This document shows positions 1-8,990 of a DNA stretch of 64,000 bases, one piece after another. Below the pieces are notes generated by a model. The model was not told where the DNA came from. It worked only from the letters and a program-made list of their open reading frames with translations, and made no database searches. The DNA lies in NCBI RefSeq assembly GCF_029223525.1, contig NZ_JARHTQ010000031.1, positions 23,024 through 87,023 on the forward strand, written 5' to 3'. The stretch comes from Streptantibioticus ferralitis. Its GTDB lineage: Bacteria > Actinomycetota > Actinomycetes > Streptomycetales > Streptomycetaceae. The first letter of the stretch is position 1, and each line of letters starts with the position of its first letter. The translations under genes and the position numbers were made by a program.

Positions 1-153
1 GCGACAAGTGCCTGGCGCCACGCCGACCTGTCGTCTGAACAGTGTCCGCAGGTCGGTCCGGGTGCCCAGTCCGTACAACCGTGCCACGGCCTCCATGGGC
101 GCGTCAGATGTCTCGAGCAGCTCTCGTGCCCGGTCGATACGGGCGGGGGCCGG
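1..153 (-). pseudogene. AraC/GlxA-type regulator, C-terminal HTH fragment
   Basis: Read on the minus strand, bases 153 to 1 encode a clear second AraC helix-turn-helix: ARIDRARELLE, then VARLYGLGTRTDLRTLFRR and VGVAPGTCR, the usual end of the DNA-binding domain. The N-terminal sensor domain should lie to the right, but homology stops near 150 where an FGE-like fragment on the other strand begins. The C-terminus runs off the left edge. It is therefore a truncated gene abutting another truncated gene. The family assignment is firm; the target is unknown. Confidence 0.7.
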
Positions 154-159
154 CCTCCC

Positions 160-600
160 CATTGCCGAACGCCCGAGGGGTTGGCGCCCGCGTATCGCCT
201 GCATGCTGATGTCCAGGGCATCGAGTGGGACGCATCCGCTGACGGATACCGGCTACCGACCGACGCCGAGTGGGAGCGCGCCTGTCGTGCCGGTACGGCT
301 GGCCCACGGTACGGGCACCTCGACGAGATCGCATGGCATCGCGGCAACTCGCACGAACGGATTCACGACGTCGGCGGCAAGCCACCCGACTCGTGGGGCC
401 TGTACGACATGCTGGGCAATGTCCGGGAGTGGTGCTGGGACATCTACGACGCCGACGTCGATGGCAGCTATCGGGTGCTACGTGGCGGTGGGTGGTTTGA
501 CGAGCGCTGGAGCTGCCGGGCCTCGGTGCGGCGCCGTAGCCATCCGACCTTCCGGATCGACGACGTGGGATTCCGCATCGCGCGTTCCAGCTTGCGCTGA
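160..600 (+). pseudogene. Formylglycine-generating-enzyme-like protein, C-terminal fragment
   Basis: The translation contains the FGE-sulfatase (SUMF1-like) signatures GYRLPTDAEWERACRAG, WGLYDMLGNVREWCWD, RVLRGGGWFD and a final GFRIARS. Family members are about 230-300 residues; only about 140 remain. The first in-frame start is TTG at 181, inside the conserved EGLAPAYRL stretch, so the N-terminal half is missing. It may be a broken copy of an FGE-like oxygenase or of the related non-catalytic fold. The junction with the AraC fragment lies near 150-160. Confidence 0.65.
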
Positions 601-731
601 TACGCGTGCTCATGGCACCTCAGCGGACCGGTCCGAGTGATCGTCCCGGGCACCCGCCGTGGTCCTCCGCTTCACAGGCCGCACCCGACTGATTCGGCGA
701 TTCTCGGGAATCAGTTCCTCCACCGTCAGTG

Positions 732-859
732 AAAGGAGGGCCGCGTCGTATGGATGGCAGCGCCCCCCCGCACCCGCGTACATCGCCATATTGATCATTG
801 CGGTCTTCAGCGTCGCCGGAATCATCGGCCTGATCACCAGCCACAAGGACAAGCGATAG
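732..859 (+). pseudogene. Small single-TM protein, apparent frameshift in a C7 run
   Basis: A strong ribosome site (AAAGGAGG at about 733-740) precedes ATG at 750. That frame stops after 14 codons. One extra base in the run of seven C at 763-769 would join it to the frame encoding PAYIAILIIAVFSVAGIIG, a good transmembrane helix ending SHKDKR at 859. The restored product would be about 36 residues with one membrane span. It could be a sequencing error or a real slippage site. No family is recognised. Confidence 0.35.
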
Positions 860-1041
860 CCGTCGGGCGGCTGTTGGGAGCCGACAGTAGGTTGTTGATC
901 ATCGTCAATCCCTGGCTCTTCATCTTCCCTTGACGGCGCCCGTCGAATCACCAAACTGCCGCTGAATTAACGAGGTTTGGTGTCGCTGAGCGCGGGGATT
1001 CGTCGTGGCAGACGGTTTTCCACGGCAGAGAGGACTCGACT

Positions 1042-1242
1042 GTGCGTGCGACCAGTGCGGTGAAGGTCAGGGCGGACCGGGCGATGGGCAACGCAAGGGA
1101 GTCGGTGGCACGCGCAGCAGCAGTGGGCAGTACGGAGATGACGACCGAGGCGCGGGTGGAGCAGGCGTGCGCAGACGCACGTGCGGCGGTCGAGGAGTTC
1201 CGCAAGTGCCTGGACGAATTCGAGTTCGCCCTCAAAAGGTAG
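1042..1242 (+). CDS. Small hypothetical helical protein
   Basis: This 66-residue product starts at GTG 1042, seven bases after GAGAGGA. It is rich in Ala, Arg and Glu without prolines, and the segment VEQACADARAAVEEFRKCLDE looks like an amphipathic helix. There are no membrane or signal segments. It lies upstream of another small gene in the same direction. No known family is recognised; coding is inferred from the ribosome site and codon bias only. Confidence 0.4.
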   Translation: MRATSAVKVRADRAMGNARESVARAAAVGSTEMTTEARVEQACADARAAVEEFRKCLDEFEFALKR

Positions 1243-1345
1243 CCGCGAATCGGCGCGGCTCCGCGGGGCCCGGCGCCGAAGGGGGGAGCGGCCGGAGGCT
1301 GTGTGCACGGGAGCGCGCCTCGGCGGGCGAGAGGAGGAGAGCCAG

Positions 1346-1633
1346 ATGACTGCTGACCGCCATGGCGCAGCAGTGACCGAGGAACTGCGACATCGGGCGG
1401 GCACATTCGTCGACGGTCATGCCGGGTCGTGGGTCACCGTCGGAGACGACGGCACTTTGACGCTCGCCGGAGAACGTCAGCCCAGCCTGGTCCGGGCCGC
1501 GGCGGAATGGTTGGAGGAGGATCCCACGTACACGGTCGTGGACGTCAGGCTGGACCACCAGGCGGGCGAGCCCACCTGGACGTTGGGCCTGCGCCTTCAC
1601 CACGCCGGTTCCGACGGGCCGTCGCCGACGTAG
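1346..1633 (+). CDS. Hypothetical protein, 95 aa
   Basis: ATG 1346 follows GAGGAGGA at 1331-1338 with good spacing, which decides this start over longer frames. The product is soluble and mildly acidic, with a beta-rich middle (GSWVTVGDDGTLTLAGE) and a C-terminal strand pair (VVDVRLDHQAGEPTWTLGL). It resembles small stand-alone actinomycete proteins of unknown role, but I cannot name the family. It follows the 66-residue ORF at a gap of about 100 bases. Confidence 0.45.
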   Translation: MTADRHGAAVTEELRHRAGTFVDGHAGSWVTVGDDGTLTLAGERQPSLVRAAAEWLEEDPTYTVVDVRLDHQAGEPTWTLGLRLHHAGSDGPSPT

Positions 1634-1757
1634 GTATTCGGTCGGCCCTGGGCGCCTCACCACGTTGAGCTCCGGCGATCCGCCGGGAAGGGGCTCCGGG
1701 CGATAATCTGGAACGCTCTGTGCGCATTACGGCAGGGAATTCGGATATCCGAGAGGT

Positions 1758-2171
1758 ATGGCTGAATACTTCGCACACCATCACCACCAGCTGATCGGGG
1801 CTCGGCCCCGCTCCCACGTTGAGCAGGCGTACGAGTCCCTACAGCAACGCGCTGCGAAACCCGAGCCGCACCGCCAGTTCACCCTGGGCGTGCTGGCCGC
1901 CTACCAGTGGGCGATGGGCCGCGTCGCCGGCGCCCCGCTCACCGGTGCCCGGTGTGTCGGGGTGCCCGACCTGGAGCAGTTGACCTCTGAGATCGACACC
2001 GCAGTGGTCCAACTGGAGGACACCACGCAGCACAGTGCCACCCGCGACTTCGCACAAGGCGTTCACGACGCGCTGGTGTGGGTGTGCGGGCTCAGTGAAG
2101 ACGAGGTGCTGACTCCCCCTGTCGGAGGAGCCTGGCCGGTGGGATTCGGCCACCGTCCTCGATTCCGTTGA
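1758..2171 (+). CDS. Hypothetical protein, 137 aa
   Basis: ATG 1758 is preceded by GAGAGG at 1749-1754. The protein starts MAEYFAHHHHQLIG and continues with soluble helical sequence (FTLGVLAAYQWAMGRV, DFAQGVHDALVWVCG). There are no signal or membrane segments and no recognised catalytic motif. It lies in the same direction as the two preceding small genes but is separated by 120 bases. Function unknown. Confidence 0.5.
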   Translation: MAEYFAHHHHQLIGARPRSHVEQAYESLQQRAAKPEPHRQFTLGVLAAYQWAMGRVAGAPLTGARCVGVPDLEQLTSEIDTAVVQLEDTTQHSATRDFAQGVHDALVWVCGLSEDEVLTPPVGGAWPVGFGHRPRFR

Positions 2172-2675
2172 CCGTGTTGCCCCAAGGGCCAGGCGGGGCC
2201 GCCGCCGTGTCCGAACCGCTTCTCGACCGGACCGGCCGACGAGGCAGTCCCCGGGGCGCGGCGACGTGTACGAGGGTGAGGCGGCGAAACAGAGGCGGAC
2301 GGATCGCCGGCAGAGGGAGCAGCGTGGGCACGAACAGCAGCGCGCAGGAGCGAGCGCAGCTCTCGATCGCAGCCAAGACGATCGAGGACCTCTACACGGC
2401 TTCCGCGCCGACGACGGTGCCGCGAGCTGGGGCACTCCTTCCTGTCCCGTGCGCCAGGCGAGCGCTTTCCGTGCGGCGCTCACTCCGTTCGAGGCGATCA
2501 ACGGTGCTCGGAGACGGAGTGTGGGGAGGCGTTCTCGGGCTACGTGGTCCAAGCTGCGAATAACAGAAGACAGCCGCCGAGGGCGTCCACCATCGGTGGT
2601 GCGTTGGCGTGCGGTGCTGAGGGTGAATTCGTCAGCCCGTGGTGAGTTGGACGAGCTGCGAAGGGCGACCTGGGT
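2172..2675. other. Gap without a convincing gene
   Basis: Several overlapping frames are open here on both strands. None has a plausible ribosome site together with recognisable protein sequence, and codon bias switches frame around 2395. It may hold a decayed gene. Confidence 0.3.
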
Positions 2676-3506
2676 GTGAAGGGTACGAACGCTGGGAGCG
2701 CCGGAGCCGTGCACCAGTACGAAGCGGTGGCAGGCACGCAAGCCGCTGATGCGACCGGCGGGCCGCTGTCGGGATGCGTGGCGCTGGTGACGGGCGCGTC
2801 CAGCGGCATCGGGGCGGCCACCGCCCTGGCGTTGGCCCGGCAGGGCGTCGCCGTTGCGTTGGCCGCCCGCCGCACGGAGCGTCTGGAGGAACTGGCCACT
2901 GCGATCCGGGAGCAGGATGGCGCGTGTGTTGCCCTTACCGCCGACCTGTGTGATGTGGCACAGGCGCGCCAGATCGTCGAGGACGCCGTGGATCGATTCG
3001 GGCGGCTGGACGTGCTGGTGAACAACGCCGGCTACGTCGCGATGGGCGCGTTCGAGGACGGTGACCCAGAGGACTGGGAGCGGATGGTCGACCTCAATTT
3101 CACCGCCGTTCTGCACAGCTCCCAGGCGGCGCTGCCACATCTGCTGCGCGCGGCGGCGCAGGGCCCGCGAGGTGTCGCCGATGTTGTGAACGTCAGCTCG
3201 GTCGGGGGCCGGGTGGTGCGTAAGAACAACAGCGTCTATTCGGCGACGAAGCACGCGGTGTGCGCGTTCAGCGAGGCCCTGCGCCAAGAGGTGACCGGGC
3301 GGGGTGTACGGGTGGGTCTGGTCGAACCGGGTCTGACCGTGACGGAGATGGCGACCGGCCCCGGATCCGCTGCCGCCCGCGGCATGCCTCAGAACGCATG
3401 GCTGCAGGCTGAGGACATCGCGCGCGGCATCACGTTCATGATCACTCAGCCGCCGCACGCCGCCGTCAACGAGATCATGATGCGCCCGACAGCCCAGGAA
3501 CACTGA
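2676..3506 (+). CDS. SDR family NAD(P)-dependent oxidoreductase
   Basis: Classical short-chain dehydrogenase of 276 residues. It has the cofactor motif TGASSGIG near residues 39-46, NNAG at 116-119, a catalytic Ser at about 174, and Y188-x3-K192. The first 30 residues are not conserved, so GTG 2709 is a possible alternative to GTG 2676. Substrate cannot be read from sequence; such enzymes reduce or oxidise carbonyl/alcohol groups in the cytoplasm. It stands alone, with no obvious operon partner. Confidence 0.9.
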   Translation: MKGTNAGSAGAVHQYEAVAGTQAADATGGPLSGCVALVTGASSGIGAATALALARQGVAVALAARRTERLEELATAIREQDGACVALTADLCDVAQARQIVEDAVDRFGRLDVLVNNAGYVAMGAFEDGDPEDWERMVDLNFTAVLHSSQAALPHLLRAAAQGPRGVADVVNVSSVGGRVVRKNNSVYSATKHAVCAFSEALRQEVTGRGVRVGLVEPGLTVTEMATGPGSAAARGMPQNAWLQAEDIARGITFMITQPPHAAVNEIMMRPTAQEH

Positions 3507-3701
3507 CCGCCGCATCAGTTACATGTCATCGATATCGTCTGGCTCGGGCAGCACCGCGCACGACAGCGGTCCAGCGGTCGATCGGGCGCGAGTGAAGAAT
3601 GATATGTGAAACATGCGGTGCGCGCATGGAGGTTGTGGCGGAAATCGATAGATTCGTCATTTAGTTGGTGGTAGCAGTTAACTCGTCTCTAGTGTGCCGA
3701 C

Positions 3702-4967
3702 ATGGCAACACTCCAGCCCTTCCGCTGCCTACCTTTGACGGTCCGGCTGCTCTTGATCAATCAGTTTGGTATGGATATCGGATCGTACATATTGATTCCT
3801 TATCTGGCCATGCACCTTGGTAAAGACCTCGGGCTGTCCGCTGCGGTTGTCGGCGCGGTTGTCGGAGTGCGCAACCTCAGTCAACAAGGACTGTTCATCC
3901 TGGGTGGCACCGCGGCTGACCGTCTGGGGGCACGCCGGGTGATCCCGGCCGGCTGTTTGCTGCGCACCACGGGTTTCACTCTCTTCGCGTTCGGCGGCGG
4001 TCTACCGATAGTGCTCGCCGCTTCCGTACTCAGCGGACTGGCGGGCGCACTGTTCTATCCCGCGGTACGCACCTATATCACTCTGGAGGCGGTGGACCGC
4101 AAGGCGGAGGCGTTCGCGCTACTCAACGTGGCCAGCACCACTGGAGGGCTGGTGGGACTGCTGGCAGGTGGGTTGCTGCTCCTGATGGATTTCCGGGTCT
4201 GCGCGCTGAGTGCCGCCGCCGTGTTCGCCGTACTGACGATCGCCCAGCTGGCCGCGCTGCCGGCACGTGAAGTCGCCCTGGCTCACGGGAGTATCTGGAA
4301 TGACTGGCGCGAAGTACTCGGTAATCGTTGGTTCTTGGCCTTCGCGATCACGATGGTCGGGATGTTCACCCTGGAGAACCAGCTCTATCTGCTGCTGCCG
4401 GATGGGGCTCGGCGAATTTCGGGGTGGGACGGCGCGGTCTGCATCCCGCCTGCCCTGGGTACCATCGCCAATCTGGTGTTCCAGTTGCGGATCACCCACG
4501 CTGTGCGGATCCGGGGAGGGGCGGCACGGTGGGTGGGGCCGGGACTCGCACTCATGGGGTTGGGGTTCGTGCCACCGGTGCTGGTTGTCGGCCTTGGGGA
4601 ACCCGCTGACGCGCATGACGCGGTGCTGCGGATACTACCGCTGTCGGTCGGAGCGCTTCTGCTCTATGCCGGGGTGATGGTGGCTCAACCGTGCGTGATA
4701 GAGCTGGTTCCCAAATTCGGCCGCGAAGACCTTACGGGCACGCACTTCGGGATGTTCTCCGTCTTTTCCGGTATTGCGGCCGCCAGCGGCAACACCCTTG
4801 TGGGATGGGCCATGGATTCCGGTCAACACAGCGGACGAGCCTGGCTACCATGGGTATGCTGTCTGGGAATCGGGCTGCTCTCAGCGGCAGGTGTCACATG
4901 GCTCTACCGTCACCAGGCCCTGCCAGTCGACTACACCACCGCCCTCTCGACACCCACAGCGAGCTGA
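3702..4967 (+). CDS. MFS transporter
   Basis: The 421-residue protein has about 12 hydrophobic segments. The cytoplasmic loop GGTAADRLGARRVIP between helices 2 and 3 matches the MFS motif A. The N-terminus MATLQPFRCLPLTVRLLLINQFGM leads directly into helix 1, which supports ATG 3702. It most likely exports a small molecule by proton antiport, in the drug-efflux branch of the superfamily. No adjacent regulator is evident. Confidence 0.85.
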   Translation: MATLQPFRCLPLTVRLLLINQFGMDIGSYILIPYLAMHLGKDLGLSAAVVGAVVGVRNLSQQGLFILGGTAADRLGARRVIPAGCLLRTTGFTLFAFGGGLPIVLAASVLSGLAGALFYPAVRTYITLEAVDRKAEAFALLNVASTTGGLVGLLAGGLLLLMDFRVCALSAAAVFAVLTIAQLAALPAREVALAHGSIWNDWREVLGNRWFLAFAITMVGMFTLENQLYLLLPDGARRISGWDGAVCIPPALGTIANLVFQLRITHAVRIRGGAARWVGPGLALMGLGFVPPVLVVGLGEPADAHDAVLRILPLSVGALLLYAGVMVAQPCVIELVPKFGREDLTGTHFGMFSVFSGIAAASGNTLVGWAMDSGQHSGRAWLPWVCCLGIGLLSAAGVTWLYRHQALPVDYTTALSTPTAS

Positions 4968-5030
4968 ACTTCCGGCTCCATGCTGACAGTTCGCATGCTG
5001 CCGATGGCTTGGTGGTGCCATGATCAATGA

Positions 5031-5423
5031 GTGCTGGTCCACATAGAGAAGCTCGCGGGTATTCCGCAACTCCCACACCCCGTTCGGGTTCAGACGCCCT
5101 ACGGAAGCGGAGTAGTCCGCTGGCGCGGTGATCCCGGTGATCCGGAGGGCTGGTACCACGTTGAGTGGACCGTCGACGAGGACATCGTCTGGGGAGGCAA
5201 CACTCAGTGGGCTGCCACTGCCGGATCGGCGATCGGCCAGGAGGACAGCCGCGTCGTCCTACGCGGTCGGCTGACGTTCGTGGACACGGGCGGTGTTCTG
5301 AAATTGGGCGAATCGCAGATCTTGTTCGATGTCGCAGAACCACCCCCCGGAGACGTCGACGGCACCTGGGTGGAGATCCGCTGCGATGGACAGAAGGTCA
5401 CGCTCTGGCCGTACCGGATCTGA
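5031..5423 (+). CDS. Hypothetical protein, 130 aa
   Basis: Starts at GTG 5031 and is beta-rich throughout: VRVQTPYGSGVVRWRG, WYHVEWTVDEDIVWGG, GTWVEIRCDGQKVTLWPY. No signal peptide, membrane segment or metal motif is seen. It follows the MFS gene at 63 bases and may be co-transcribed. I do not recognise the family. The even codon bias makes a real gene likely. Confidence 0.55.
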   Translation: MLVHIEKLAGIPQLPHPVRVQTPYGSGVVRWRGDPGDPEGWYHVEWTVDEDIVWGGNTQWAATAGSAIGQEDSRVVLRGRLTFVDTGGVLKLGESQILFDVAEPPPGDVDGTWVEIRCDGQKVTLWPYRI

Positions 5424-5507
5424 CGCCAACAGATCTATGGCAGACCCTTTTCGGCCGTACGGCCGGACGCGCTCAAGTTCACGTGATGTCGGAGCTGTCG
5501 TCAATCA

Positions 5508-5735
5508 CAATGCGTCCGACCGCTGATCGAACCGTTGCTGCCGTCCTGGCCGTTGAGATCGCCGGGGCCTCCACCGGTGGCGGACCGAAACGGTGCTGGG
5601 TGCTGGAAGGCGCGATTGCTCTGCTGCGCTGGTTCCGCCGACCACGTATCCGCCGGGAGCGCCGCGACGACATCCACCAAGCGTTCGGCACCCTCGGCTG
5701 CGCCACCATCTGCTGGCGACGACTGAAGACCTCGT
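5508..5735 (+). mobile_element. IS5-family transposase remnant with internal deletion
   Basis: Two frames together give both ends of an IS5-type transposase. VRPLIEPLLPSWP at about 5514-5552 matches the N-terminus. RCWVLEGAIALLRWFRRP followed by RIRRERRDDIHQAF and ATICWRRL at about 5590-5730 matches the C-terminal catalytic-Glu region. The whole central part is missing, so the element is dead. Confidence 0.65.
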
Positions 5736-5827
5736 TTCGATCCCAGACAGACACCGAGGACAGGCACCGAGATGCGCCCCGTGCGAGGCAGCGCGCGCGG
5801 CGCTGCCCGACACGGGGCGCGGACGGT

Positions 5828-6580
5828 TCAGCGGGTCAGGGCACCGCCGTCGACGGGCAGCAGCACGCCGTGAATGTAGGACGCCTCGTCGCTGGTGAGG
5901 AAGAGCACGGCGTCGGCGACCTCTGCCGCGGTGCCGGGGCGTCGGGCGGGGTAGCTGCTCGCGGTCAACTGTTCCCACATCGGCATCTGCGCCGTGTTCA
6001 GCTCGGTGGCGGTCGGACCCGGCGCGATGGCGTTGACCCGCACGCCCTTGGGGCCGAGTTCTGCGGCCCACGACTTGGTCAGGGAGTGCAGCGCGGCCTT
6101 GCTCGCCCCATAGAGCGCGGTGCCCTCCTTGCCGTGGACGCCGCTGACCGAACCGATGTTGATCACGGCACCGGCGCCGCGTTCGACCATGCCGGGCACC
6201 AATGCGGCGGTGAGCAGGAACGGCGCCTTGACGTTGAGCCCCAGAGCCGCGTCGATCTGCTCCTCGGTGGCCTCCAGCAAGGATTGCGCGGGCAGGATGT
6301 GGGCCGCGTTGTTGACCAGGATGTCGATGCGCCCGCCCGCGGCGGCCAGCGCGTCACTGGCGAGGAGCCGGACGGCGTCGCCGGTGGCCAGGTCGGCCTT
6401 GACGAACTCGGCGCGCCCGCCCTGTTCGCGGATGCGGCCGACGACCTCCCCGCCGTGCACGGCGTCGCGACCGGTCACCACGACGAGCGCGCACTCGCGC
6501 GCCAGCGCCTCGGCGATCGCCCGTCCGATCCCGCCGGTGCCGCCTGTGACGAGGGCGTGGCGTCCCTGCAAACGTGTCAT
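5828..6580 (-). CDS. SDR family oxidoreductase
   Basis: Classical SDR of 250 residues: TGGTGGIG near 12-19, NNAA at 90-93, Ser144, Y157-x3-K161, and a C-terminal VDGG motif. The start is supported by GGAGA just upstream. It lies 31 bases downstream of the epimerase-like gene 6612-7573 on the same strand, so the two probably form an operon controlled by the divergent LysR gene. Substrate unknown. Confidence 0.9.
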   Translation of the reverse strand: MTRLQGRHALVTGGTGGIGRAIAEALARECALVVVTGRDAVHGGEVVGRIREQGGRAEFVKADLATGDAVRLLASDALAAAGGRIDILVNNAAHILPAQSLLEATEEQIDAALGLNVKAPFLLTAALVPGMVERGAGAVINIGSVSGVHGKEGTALYGASKAALHSLTKSWAAELGPKGVRVNAIAPGPTATELNTAQMPMWEQLTASSYPARRPGTAAEVADAVLFLTSDEASYIHGVLLPVDGGALTR

Positions 6581-6611
6581 TTCGATCTCCGGATTCAGAA
6601 CTGACGGCTAT

Positions 6612-7573
6612 TCAGCCGCAGAAGTAGTGGTCTTCATCGAGGTCTGCTATCAGTCCGGGGCGCACCGGCCGCCACCCCAGCGAGTCCCGTGTCACCGTGC
6701 TCGACGACGGGTTGTCGAGCACGGCCGCGGCGCCGAGCCACCCGAAGTGGGCTCCCGCCTGTTGCGGCGGAACGCTCAGGACCGGCAGGTCCAGATGGCG
6801 GCCGATGGTCTCGGCGATGACCCGGAAGGACACTGCCTCATCACCGCCCCGTGCAGCCGCGACCCGGCCGGGGCCGCTTCCAGTGCCAGCCGGTACAGGC
6901 GCGCCGCGTCGAGTTCATGCACGGCCGGCCAGCGATTGGACCCGTCGCCGACGTGGGCGGAGAGGCCCTTCTGACGAGCGATGCGGATCAGGCGCCGGAT
7001 GAAGCCGTGGGTGTCGTACGGACCGTGCACGGGCGGTGCCAAGCGGATCACCGGCGACCGTGCCCCGCGCTCGGCCAGTGCGATCGCCGCGTTCTCTGAG
7101 GGACCTCGCGGCGCCGAGGCTCCCTTCGGATCGAGCGCGAAGTCTTCCGTCCCGACGCGTCCCGACGCGTCCCGACGCGTCCCGACGCGTCCCGACGCGT
7201 CCCGACGCGTCCCGAGGTAAGGCCCGCGGTGCCCGAGGTGACCACGAATGGCGTACTGGAGTCTGCCAACGCGTCCGCGATCGCCTCGACGGCATGCAGG
7301 TCGGCCGCGCCCGCGGCGGCGTAGTCGGCGAAGTTGTGGATGAACGCCAGATGGATGACGCCGTCCGCCGCCGAGGCGGCCTTCCATGGGTCGTCGAGGT
7401 CGTCGAGGTCGTCGAGGGTGCCGCGGTGGGCCTCGGCGCCGGTGGCCGCCAGTGCGGCGGCGGACGCGTCGGAGCGGGCCAGGCCGACAAACGACCTCGT
7501 GTCCGGCCGAGCGCAGTTCGGGAACGACGAGGGAACCGATGTGGTCGGTCGCACCGGTGACAAAGACGCGCAT
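6612..7573 (-). pseudogene. NAD-dependent epimerase/atypical SDR, frameshifted
   Basis: ATG at 7573 follows AAGGAAGAGAG. The start MRVFVTGATDHIGS gives an extended-SDR GxxGxxG fold, and three frames are needed to read the gene through. Frame changes fall near 7490, inside the 10-bp repeat at 7148-7215, and near 6840. Later pieces VVTSGTAGL, VIRLAPPVHGPY, VGDGSNRWPAVHELDAARL and HFGWLGAAAVLDNP match actinomycete epimerases of this class. The product would be a cytoplasmic NAD(P)-dependent enzyme. Either it is a pseudogene or several indels are sequencing errors. Confidence 0.75.
7148..7215. repeat. Tandem 10-bp repeat inside the epimerase gene
   Basis: Six perfect copies of CCCGACGCGT occupy 7151-7210, with partial copies on each side (CGT before, CCCGA after). 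On the coding strand it encodes repeated GRVGTRRDAS. Because 10 is not a multiple of 3, each gain or loss of one unit changes the reading frame. Confidence 0.95.
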
Positions 7574-7682
7574 GGATCGTAACTCTCTTCCTTGAATCGG
7601 GTGTTCGATGGACCGTCCGGCCGGTCCTTCCACCCTGCGCCCGCCGGGCGCCCGAAATCCAATGAATGTTCCGCATGTAGAA

Positions 7683-7697
7683 ATACGCGTTGCGTAT
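7683..7697. promoter_or_regulatory. LysR-type T-N11-A operator
   Basis: A perfect inverted repeat ATACGC / GCGTAT with a 3-base spacer contains the T-N11-A core. It lies in the 187-base divergent promoter between the epimerase operon and the LysR gene, 63 bases upstream of the LysR start. This is the classical position for autoregulation and control of the divergent operon. Confidence 0.65.
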
Positions 7698-7760
7698 GAC
7701 CGCATCTCATCAGCGCTCTTCGCGCGGCGGCGCCCGGCCGGCGCGGGTTTACCCTGAGGT

Positions 7761-8710
7761 ATGCCCGACTGGTCGCCACGCCCGGTGGACCTCGACCTGC
7801 GGCTGGTGTGGTGCTTCGTCGTCGTCGCCGAGCATCAGCACTTCGGCCGCGCCGCCGAAGCCCTGCACACCACCCAGCCGTCCCTCAGCCGCCAAATCAA
7901 CCGCCTTGAACAGCAGTTGGGCACCCGCCTGTTGGACCGCACGCCTCGGGGCAGCCGCCTGACCGAGGCGGGTGAGGTCTTCCTGCCACTCGCCGAGGCG
8001 CTGCTGCGTTCCGCTGTTCAGGCCGTGGAGCTCACACGGGCCGCGGACGAGCCAGAGCAAATCACCGTCGGGTACACCGCAGGCATCATCGTTACCCCGG
8101 CCGTGCGGGAGCTACGCCGCCGCAACCCCGACGCGGAGGTGCGAACCCTGCATGTGGCCTGGAACGAACCGCGCGCGGCACTGCTGGACCGCCGCGTGGA
8201 CGCGGTCGTGGCCCGCATGCCGTTCGCGACCGACCACCTGCGCGTGACCGTCCTGTACGACGAGCCCCGCGTGGTGGTGCTGTCAAGGGAGCACCGCCTG
8301 GCCGGCAAGGAGTCGGTCACCCTGGACGACATCGCCGACGAGCCCCTGCCCCGGGTGCGCAGATCCGACCCGGCCTGGAGCGCCTTCTGGCGCGTCGACC
8401 CCCGGCCCGACGGACGCCGCGCGCCCGACGGCCCCTCGTCGAGGCCGTCGAGGACAAGTACGAGATCATCGCCGCCGGGCAGGGCGTGGCCATCTCCATC
8501 GCTCACGCCGACCATCTGCGCCCCGACCTGACCACCGTCCCGCTGGAGGGCGTCGAGCCGAGCCACGTCGTGCTCGCGACCCGCGCCGGTGACCGGAATC
8601 GCCTGCTCGCGGCCTTCTGCACGGTCGCCGAGGCACACCTCACGGGCGATCGCGGCTCAGGCGAGGCAGCTGCCCCTCACTCCTATCCGGCAGTCATCAA
8701 CGAAGCCTGA
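7761..8710 (+). pseudogene. LysR family regulator, single frameshift
   Basis: The first 230 residues are a standard LysR protein: HTH at about residues 15-75 (FGRAAEALHTTQPSLSRQIN, LEQQLGTRLLDRT), then a substrate-binding domain. Near 8433 the frame changes. The next frame continues the same domain with VEAVEDKYEIIAAGQGVAIS and ends at 8710. A single indel therefore splits an otherwise complete gene. It is divergent from the epimerase/SDR operon, its likely target. Confidence 0.8.
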
Positions 8711-8875
8711 TGCACCATCATTTCCGGGCGCCGACCGACCTCGTTTTGATCCAGTCCCTACTGGCGCGTTGCGGTGACTGATCATGCCTCGTCTCCGTGC
8801 GTGGGTAGGCGGAGTCCGCTCTGCGAGGGCGTGACGGTCGTTGTGCCGGCGCTGATGTGCGGGACCGCGGCGGGC

Positions 8876-8952
8876 AACGTTCACCGGGTTGGCGATGCTG
8901 GCGACCGAACCGGTTGGATGTGGCCAGACGTCCGATTCGGGTTGGGAGCATG
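8876..8952 (+). repeat. Inverted partner of sequence upstream of the IS630 remnant
   Basis: Read on the minus strand, this stretch is closely similar to bases 11031-11105 on the plus strand, sharing ATCGCCAACCCGGTGAA-like and ATCCAAC..GTTCG blocks. At the second site it lies immediately upstream of an IS630-type transposase start. Here it is followed by ATGGCGGAGCCGG (MAEPV), a plausible truncated IS630 start. It is probably a second, more decayed IS630 end in the opposite orientation. Confidence 0.45.
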
Positions 8953-8990
8953 ATGGCGGAGCCGGTCGCTCGAATGCGGCCTGGTGTGGC

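Noticed and set aside
2168..2679. Two overlapping plus-strand ORFs before the first SDR
   Set aside because: No ribosome site, no recognisable sequence and the coding signal changes frame.
1839..3515. Long minus-strand frame opposite the first SDR gene
   Set aside because: Shadow of the SDR; Arg/His/Pro-rich with no recognisable domain.
7148..7215. Possible CRISPR array
   Set aside because: Units are 10 bp, contiguous and without spacers; no cas genes.
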